The position numbers were made by a program, and so were the translations under genes. DNA of 64,000 bases, taken from NCBI GenBank assembly GCA_015680685.1, contig MNCI01016614.1, positions 124,438-188,437 of the forward strand, written 5' to 3'. Origin of the DNA: Gnetum montanum. Lineage: Eukaryota; Streptophyta; Gnetopsida; Gnetales; Gnetaceae. Shown piece by piece: positions 56,700 through 64,000 of the stretch (position 1 is its first letter; every line of letters starts with the position of its first letter). The notes under the pieces were generated by a model that did no database searches, was not told where the DNA came from, and worked only from the letters and a program-made list of their open reading frames with translations.

Positions 56700-58690
56700 A
56701 TGGATTCTACATACGCAACTATAGCTGCCATGACCACAACCGATTCGGGTGCCACATCTGTGAATCCCATTGCCGCCACCGGACCAGCTTCTGGTATTAT
56801 AGGACCTCAAGGGCTGTTGTGTTGTTCGTTGAGATTACAGGGCAGAGATCCTATATTCACAGTCGTGATGCCTGAAGAATATAATTTTATTTACGTCAAG
56901 ATCCAGGCAAAGATTGCTCTTAGCCGAGCCAATATGGAGGCGAAACGAAATTTTGAGCTGGTCCATAGAGGGGGTCAAGATTTCATCCCTACCACCTACG
57001 ACATTATCCCCTTGACCAAGCATTATCATGAACTCCTGATCCAACTAGTTATGGCTAGGATTTAGGCTACATGGTCCATGCTAGAACCACAAAATGGGGA
57101 AGAGGAGGAAGATGAATTCGCAGCCCAGTCTGAACACGTGGATTCATATGATACCCTCAGCCCCCACACATACATAAGTCCCCTGTTTCCTTTCAGCGGG
57201 GAAGCCACCCCTCTCAACTCAATCACAACCACCCAAACCCACGTTCCTATCATCCCGTAGGCCACTACGCAATCATCAGTCTTGCAAATGCAAATGCCAT
57301 CCCAAAATAACATGGGGGCAGTCTCATCGCCACGTGTAATCAGCATTCCGTCGGTGGTACTTGCGTCCATCACACCCCATTTTATTCCCTACGTGCAACC
57401 TCATGCCATGCCTACAACCCGCCCGATGTAAAATCTGGTGCAACCCTTTGCAAGGCAACAGATTGCCACCACTGCTCAGTCACAACAATCCATTCAACAA
57501 CCCATGATTGGTCAGTGGATCCCATCTATCTCACATAATCGATTTACGTTATACGGCGTGCAACCCTTAGCTGCACCTGCCACCCATATCCCACAAATAA
57601 ACCCACAGTACCCTTATAATCTCCATCCTACTTACCCGGCGATAGCCAATCCCTCTGCTCATCCTGGTGAGTGGTGGTTTCCACAGGTAGCTCTGTCCAC
57701 GGGAATAGTCCCTGCTGCACCACTTGTCAGCCAAGCCATCCCTACGTTCCCGCTGCCTGGCACTACTCTTTTAGTTCAACCCCCAGCTCCTTCTGCGTAA
57801 ACTTCTTCATCACCAAGTCTGGACCAAGCCTTTTTACTTATTTAGACCCTCACTGAAGAAGTCAAATGCCTTAAGGCTACTGGCTCTGACATAATATAGA
57901 TCATGGAATTTTACCATGATGACCCCATCAGTCCAACAGTCCCCATGTTGTCGTTTCCCCTGGGGATGTCTCTACCTCATTTTAGCAAATATAGTGGGGA
58001 AGGTGATCCCAACGGCCACCTGGTCACCTTTAGGTCTGAATCCTTGCTATTACAACAGTGGCCACATACTATTATACATGTCTTTGCAATGTCTTTGGCA
58101 GGTAAGGCTTTGGACTGGTATCGAGCCCTCCCTCGTTCTTCCATCTCAACCTTGGAAGAACTTTTGACACAATTTGTGACTCGTTTTAAGTATAATTTAA
58201 AAATGGTGGTCACATTAGATCAACTCATGGGGGTGAAACAAGACCCACTCGAGCCAGTCCAAAAGTTTATACAACGATGGAGCACCACTTTGAACGAAAT
58301 CCGTGAGCCTATCACGGAAGCCCACTTGCTGGCTATCTTCAAAGGAGCGGTTAACCACTTCATCAAGTCTAAATTGTATTACCTTGCTCCTAGCTCCTTG
58401 AGTTAGGCTTTTTCCCAAACTAAGAGCATCCAGGATGTTGCAGAGGCTAGCAAAGACCCAGCGTATGTAGCCTATAAAAATGCTAACAATAAGGGTAAGG
58501 ACAAAGGTAAAGCAACAACAACGACGGTAGTTGCACTGGCTGAAGGTGCTAAAAACAAGAACAAGAAGGCACTGGTCAAGACACACCTGCCCTTGAAAAG
58601 CCCCCCAGCCAAAGCCAAACTTTGAGCGTAAAGATTGCTCAAAGTATACAGCCCTGCCTATAAAACATTCAGAACTGTTGAAAAAATTAT
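56700..58690 (+). pseudogene. Tat-like gag
   Basis: Starts MDSTYATIAAMTTTDS. The first part (56700-57060) resembles the left-edge gag. A Pro/Gln/Thr-rich linker covers 57060-57850. The capsid-like domain at 57903-58406 contains FSKYSGEGDPNGHLVTFRSE, MSLAGKALDWYRALP, SISTLEELLTQFVTRF and VKQDPLEPVQKFIQRW, the retrotransposon-gag fold block (P..Y.G..DP..HL..F...L.G.A..W...L....I.....L...F...F). It then becomes Lys-rich. Interrupted by about eight stops, mostly TAG, all in one frame, so little indel damage. Confidence 0.85.
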
Positions 58691-60433
58691 TATGGGCAGG
58701 ATACATTTAGAATAAGAAGGTATTCGAAGAAGCTCTCTAGCATCATAGGCATCATTGTGAATTGCTGAAGAACCCTTCTTTAGCCTTACCTAATGAATCA
58801 CCAGTTCCAAGGTCTTTTAGGCCAGACCTTTTTTGTGACTACCATTAGTTGTATGGTTACGACACCAATTACTGTTGGGCGTTGAAGGACGACATTCAAC
58901 GCATGATTGATGATGGTTCTCTGAAACTAGATGGCAGTAGTCCAACACGTCCTGAAAACCAGGCGTTGCATGTGTACAAGGACCCGTTAAACGCAAATAA
59001 CGCACTGTACAGAATCAACATGGTAAGTACGGACAGTGAAGGGAAGGTACCACCTAAATAGCACTTCATTTTACGCGTACCTACTACTTCACCCTAGGGG
59101 GCAAGCTCTTCATCGGCAGCTAGCGGCTTCTTCACCCTTTGTTATCTGGGATCCTCTCCAGCTTTAACTCAGCCTCGCGTTAACGATAAAGCCGCGACCA
59201 TGTCCGTGCCCACTCCTATGGTGCCTTTTAACCTTAGGGTACCAAGACCACTAGCTGCCCCTGTTATGCAGGGGCAAGCCTCTAACCAAAACCACCAACT
59301 GCCACCAAACAAAAAAAAGGAAGGGGATGCATCAGCTAATACTACTAAAAATCACTTTACGCTAGGCTTCGCTAAGCCCAGGCCCCTGGCCTCTGTCCCT
59401 GCGCCTACAACTTATGGGTAAGACAAGGGTACAGAAACACAGCCACGTCCCCTTGGTAGGAAGAAACACAACCCTCTGATTAACGCTATTCTGCCTTGGG
59501 AGATTCATCTCTTAGGGCGAATGGAAGAAGACAGAGGGGATAAGCCACCCAGCCGAGAACAGGACCTCCTTGATGCATTTACGCAGGTCAAGCAGGCTTT
59601 GAAATAGAAGAACACAACGTTGAGCCTCTAGGACCTGCTTATGACATCCCAAAAGCACCGTGAGGCTATGGTCTATATGCTGACATCTATACCAGTGGAT
59701 GAAGGCTTACCAGCGGAAGAGGAAGCGATACATGCTATCATGCTTCCTCCCACCGCTGAGTGACCTAAACCAACCCCTTTGACCTTTCATGATAAATCTA
59801 TCAAAGATGATCCAGAGAAAGGTCAAGTAATGACAGAACCCATGTTTATCACCATCCAGGTTGGTCAATATCAAATCCGGAGGGTACACGTGGACGATGG
59901 CGCGGCTGCGAATGTCATCCCTTATCCTATAGTGGATAAGTTAGGCCTGGTCGACCAGATCAGTCCTACAATGACATCGTGCCTAAAGTCGTTCAACGGG
60001 GCATGGGTGCAAGTCAAGGGGATGGTGCATATTGAATTCATGGTGGGGGATCAATTCCCAACAGACGCCATATTTCTCGTTGTCGAGGAGATTCCCTGCT
60101 TCCACTTGATCCTAGGGAGGTCCTAGCTAGCCCAACTGAGGGCAGTTTCATCACCAATACATCAAGAGATACAGCTCCCTTATGCAGGGGGAGAAGTAGT
60201 AATACACAGTGATGAAATAACTCCTAGGACTGTCTACAACATAGAGGAGGAACGAGGTTCGGAGATCGAGATGCCTGAAGGTCAAACTCATGTCCAAACT
60301 CCCGAACAAACCGAAACGAATGATGACAGCCTACCCTGGGCTGACCTACCATTTCAGGAAGATGGTATGGAGGAGTTAGATCACAAATCTCCCCACCCTT
60401 ACACATCACTGAACGTAAAGGTCATCAAGAAAT
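58691..60433 (+). pseudogene. Tat-like gag C-terminus and aspartic protease; no reverse transcriptase follows
   Basis: 58820-58960 encodes FCDYH*LYGYDTNYCWALKD then IQRMIDDGSL, the CxxHxxxGHxTxxCxxLKxxIExLIxxG motif at the end of Tat gag. A linker follows, then the protease at 59779-60126: VHVDDGAAANVIPYPIVDKL carries the catalytic DDGA (family VDDGSALNVCP), with MVHIEFMVGDQFPTDAIFLV and HLILGRSW as the second half. The frame then runs through an acidic tail and ends at TAA 60431-60433 (LNVKVIKK). Instead of RT the sequence becomes non-coding, so the element could make particles and process Gag but not copy itself. Confidence 0.85.
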
Positions 60434-60685
60434 AATTGCGGGCTGGCGATTGATCTGAGTGGTATTTACACGCATTGTTACACTTCTGCTAGTTTTCCGT
60501 TTACGCTTATCAAATTTGATTGATATTTTTCTTTAATATACATATATTTATTTATGCTTTCTGTCTATTACGCTATTTATATTCCTCGTTTTATGCCATT
60601 TATGCTTCTTGACTTTTACTAGTTATATTAGCACAGTTACACAGATATCTACATTTTTATCAATAACACTTCTAGACTTACGCAA
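60434..60685. other. Non-coding spacer after the protease
   Basis: T-rich non-coding sequence with a few TTACGC words; no RT or other domain. Confidence 0.5.
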
Positions 60686-61250
60686 ATGGCCCACAATGGC
60701 CTAAAACTAGGGATGGCCTGTAATGGCCTAAAACTAGGGATGGTCTGCAATGGCCTAAAACTAGGGATGGCCCACAATGGCCTAAAACTAGGGATGGCCT
60801 GCAATGGCCTAAAACTAGGGATGGGCCGCAATGGCCTAAAATTAGGGATGGCCCGCAATGGCCTAAAACTAGGGATGGCCCTCAACGGCCTAAAGCTAGG
60901 GATGGCCTGCAATGGCCTTAAACTAGCAAAGGCCCACAATAGCCTAAAATTAGCAAGTTCGCTTGTATCTTACGCAAACGCTACGTGACGGCCCGCAATG
61001 GCCCAAAACTAGTGACGGCCTGAAATGACCCTAAACTAAAACATCACATCACCATCTTTACGCCAAACCTGTATTTTTACGTAAATGCTATATGACAGCC
61101 CGCAAAGGCCTAAAACTAGCGAAGGCCCGAAATGGCCCTAAACTAAAACATCTCACTTCTATTCTTACACAAAACTTAAATTTTACGCAAACACTACATG
61201 ACGACCCGCGATGGCCTAAAACTACCAACAATATCCAACGAGTACAATAA
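60686..61250. repeat. 27-bp tandem array followed by about 107-bp higher-order units
   Basis: 60686-60960: about ten copies of a 27-bp unit AATGGCCTAAAACTAGGGAT plus GGCCYGC. From about 60966 a longer unit (TTACGCAAACGCTACGTGAC, then two GGCC..CTAAACTA half-units and AACATC) repeats about every 107-108 bp, near 60966, 61074 and 61183. Both reading directions stay open in the 27-bp part, which explains two spurious frames there. Confidence 0.9.
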
Positions 61251-61391
61251 CACTTCGATTTAATTCCATTTATGATTAATGTAGAAAAAAACAACAAAAG
61301 AAAAACAAACATAGATAAACTTGTGTGCTTAATCATGTTAAAATTTTAAATTGTCTTCATCTCAGTTCACAAAAATTGTGCGTAATCATAA

Positions 61392-64000
61392 TTATGCATC
61401 TCTGCTATCTCCTGTATCTCTCAATTCGGTGTCTAACTCTTGCAAGTCGTCTTCATATGGGCCGTACCTCCCGGGAAGTATTCCCTCATGAGGAATGTTA
61501 TCCTCGCAGGGCGCTTCCACTACAACTTGTTCTCTGGGCCCATAGTCTGCGTTGTTATGCTCCTCTTCTTGAACACGCGCCTCATCCTATTCACCTTCTT
61601 CATCCACTCCTTGTACCTACATACGATAAATACATAAGAAAAAGCCATGGTAGGATAAACCAGAGAATTTAAATTCCATAACACTCTAACTTACTTGCGA
61701 TGGTCTTGCATCCATAGCAAAGGGGAGTTGATCTAAACCGACCCACAAGCATTGCATGATTTCGTCTTCGGTTAACTCAGACCATACACCATCCCCCAGA
61801 ATAGTTCCAACCTTTACTTTCCCTTTCTCGATGCTAGTCCATCGGGGTGGTTCAGGGAAGAAAGTAGGGACTGTAGTCTCTTCCCCGGGAAGGGTAATTT
61901 CCCTTTCCAGAGATGCGCTTACCGTCACCTGCTCCTGGAACTTCTTGAAGGCCTTAGATGTGCCTATGATGTCGAAGAACACCAGCAAGGATTGAGCTTC
62001 AATGGAAGAATCTCTATAGTGCTGATGATAAGAGATACTTTCTCGCTTATAAAAATTCTTATGATCTTTTTCTTTCTGCCCCCACTCTTGGATGCTCGCG
62101 CAAAAGTCCTTTCAGTCTTGGCTCTTTTGGGCCAAGAGTTCTATTTGCATCCTTTGCTCCACCAATTCCCGACTGGTTTGAACGCTGTTTCTAACTGCGG
62201 TCCAGTAGTGAGCGTAGTCAATAATAGTCATCCACCAGTCCTCTTCACTCATTCCTCACGCCTACAGGAATTTACATCGCGATCTTAGGTCTTCGACCTC
62301 TCTGATCAGAGACATTCTTTCTTTTTCTGATCTCTGCAGCCTCTTCCAGAGGTCTTCATTAACATTTTGGCTCTCCCACAGGGAGCGTGCGTAATGTACA
62401 TTTACGCATCTCTTTGTAAATGTTGCGTGGCATGACTGTTGCTTTTGATGCGGGTTCGGTGGTGTCCAAGTTAATGGGCTCCATCGAGTCCCATCGAAGG
62501 CGAGCTCCTAACAACAAACGTAAAAGCAAACGAAATCACGCACTATAACCTAGTGATGAAATAGGTAAGGAATAGCTGTAGCATACCAGCGTCAGGGTTG
62601 ATGCGCTCTAAGCGCCCGATCATATCATTGACGATGCCTTCCATGAAGGCGAATTTATCGGGGAAGTCTCCCGATGCTTTACTTACAACAGTAGAAGAGG
62701 CATCACCTCGCTCATCTGTAACATGATTAAGTTAGGAACTTTCGACTAATAACAGAGTTACTTGCACGATTTTTAATACACTAACCTCCTATGCCAGTTC
62801 CATTTGGGAGTACGTCGATGTCCTCCGCTTCCATCCTCTCCTCGTGCACAAGGGTCTGCACGTTACTAACTCTAGTAGCTGGGGCCTCTTCTTCCAAAAT
62901 TGAGACCCCTTCCTCACGCCGCAACACCATAGCCCCTGTTCCAGGGGTCAACTACTTCATAGGTTTTCCTGTTTCTATCACATAACATACTCAAATAACT
63001 CAAAAATGTCTTCAACAAGTCACAAAAAAAAATAACAGTTATTACAACTTCCACTCCATCCTCTCACTTACCAGGTGGAGGCTTACTCCGCTGAACTCTG
63101 ACTTGCACAGTTCTACCCATGCCACCTGCTGGTTCCATAGGGGCCTCGGTTAAGCGAGGCTTTTTATGCTAAATCAAGGTGTCTACTATCTCTATAGCCA
63201 GATGCTTTCCCCATGATGCATCACCAGTGTAAGTGGGAAGCACCCCAGCTACACTGTCAGAGCCCCACATTCGAGGTGCCACCAAATCCCTAGTTGTTAT
63301 AGACTGCGACTCCCCAATTCCCTCCAGAGGATCCTACGCCCAGGTAGTGCCGAAGATATGGGAGATCCAAGGCTTGGATAGCTGGTCTCGGTCCTGTAGC
63401 ACCCAGATCCCATTCCTCTGGACAACCAAAAATTCAGCAAAATGCTAGAGGCAAGCTATGAAGAAAGCAAAGTGCACACTAAAACAAGAATCAAGCTTTT
63501 GGCAAAGCTTGATCATCTCAGTGCGTAACCCTTCAGCAAAGTAGCTTGCCCAGTCAAACTGGGTCCCTTCATCCATCACTTCTCGCATGATGCAAGCCTG
63601 TTCTATTGTAAAGAACCTCCCCTGTGAGAGTGTTCTAGGGAAGGCCCAGGCTTGGAAGAGGGGGTAGATGGTTTTGGCAATCTCTAATTTGATCTTTTCG
63701 TAGGGGATCCCCTTTGTTTCCTTCTTGGTCCCCAGACACTCCTCCAGCTCCTCCTAACATTTAACGCTCCTCCTCGACTTTTCTTCTATGGGAAGACCAT
63801 CAGAGGAGACGCTGAAAAGGTCCATGAATAGTTGAGCGTCTATATCAAAGTTTACATGCATGTGATGCACGCGCGTGCAAAAACGTTTAGTCCCCTCGCT
63901 GAAGGAGTTAACCAGGGTCAACATCTCGCTCGCAGGGACATCGGGGGTCATGACCAAGAATAGATGCATTAACCTCACCTCCCGTAGCTTAGTAACCAAT
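61392..64000 (-). pseudogene. Antisense multi-exon accessory gene of the Tat-like element (extends past right edge)
   Basis: Exons on the minus strand: beyond 64000 to 63072; 62974-62786; 62715-62587; 62507-61695; 61616-61392. Introns start GTAAGT, GTTAGT, GTATGC, GTAAGT and end in AG (ATAG, ACAG, TTAG, GTAG). The first three split a codon after base one in both neighbours and the fourth lies between codons, so frame is kept throughout. The protein has an N-terminal globular region (DAQLFMDLFSVSSDGLPIEE, WAFPRTLSQGRFFTIEQACI), a PPPG linker, coiled coils with EEDWWMTIIDYAHYW, and a tail with VPTFFPEPPRWTS and TEDEIMQCLW. Damage: seven TAG, two TGA, no TAA, and one shift near 62400. DWW and the VP..W..E..L tail recall the ORFs at 14867 and 42130. 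Function unknown; the position and direction match antisense ORFs known in some Tat elements. Confidence 0.7.

Noticed and set aside
60649-60988. ORFs of about 100 aa on both strands with 9-residue repeats
   Set aside because: Readings through the 27-bp repeat; identical periodicity on both strands.
61392-64000. TAG read-through or stop reassignment to explain the many in-frame TAG codons
   Set aside because: TGA stops and a frame shift are also present, and methylation-driven C loss at CAG explains the bias with known plant biology.

Overview
This window is nuclear DNA of a seed plant. The retroelement families, the intron-bearing plant peptide gene and the density of old, nested, heavily mutated LTR retrotransposons all fit a large repeat-rich genome; a gymnosperm is my best guess, but nothing here proves it. 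Nearly everything recognisable is transposable-element DNA. The exception is a compact two-exon gene at 35180-35599 (minus) for a CLE-family signalling peptide. It lies in an island (about 32.5-37.3 kb) where I recognise little element coding sequence. || Layout. 1-2568: left end of a minus-strand Tat-like Ty3/gypsy element (gag start, primer site, LTR). 4.6-7.3 kb: minus-strand Ty1/copia pol, cut by an RTE-type LINE with a GAT-repeat tail. 7.9-9.8 kb: an LTR-like unit whose U3 holds a 21-bp minisatellite. 10.3-11.4 kb: a LINE remnant. 11513-13093: a Tat-like solo LTR with perfect 5-bp target duplications. 13671-26998: a complete but decayed Athila-like Ty3/gypsy element (minus) with gag, protease, RT-RNase H, integrase and an extra coiled-coil ORF in the env-like position; it sits inside a copia gag that resumes on both sides (13.1-13.67 and 27.0-30.9 kb). 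31602-32225: an open LINE zinc-binding domain. 34.6-35.1 kb: two copies of a tRNA-derived SINE-like repeat. 35.2-35.6 kb: the CLE gene. 39.3-46.9 kb: a plus-strand copia LTR and gag, split by a short element (41556-45897) that carries only the coiled-coil ORF and has perfect target duplications. 47.0-53.27 kb: minus-strand Tat-like element (LTR, repeats, integrase, second RNase H, RT). 53268-54855: LTR and gag start of an Athila-like element (plus) inserted into that RT. 54856-64000: a Tat-like element (plus) inserted into the latter, with a 1.6-kb LTR, gag and protease but no reverse transcriptase, then tandem repeats, then an antisense gene with at least five exons and phase-consistent introns. 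|| How the parts relate. Three coiled-coil ORFs (14.9-17.7 kb, 42.1-44.9 kb, 61.4-64 kb antisense) share layout and, for the first two, clear sequence similarity; they look like an accessory gene family carried by large Ty3/gypsy elements, two of whose carriers lack reverse transcriptase and would depend on relatives. In-frame stops are mostly TAG, as expected from loss of methylated C in CAG. Two single-N sites (42208/42321 and 54545) are flanked by sequence duplications that look like assembly errors.
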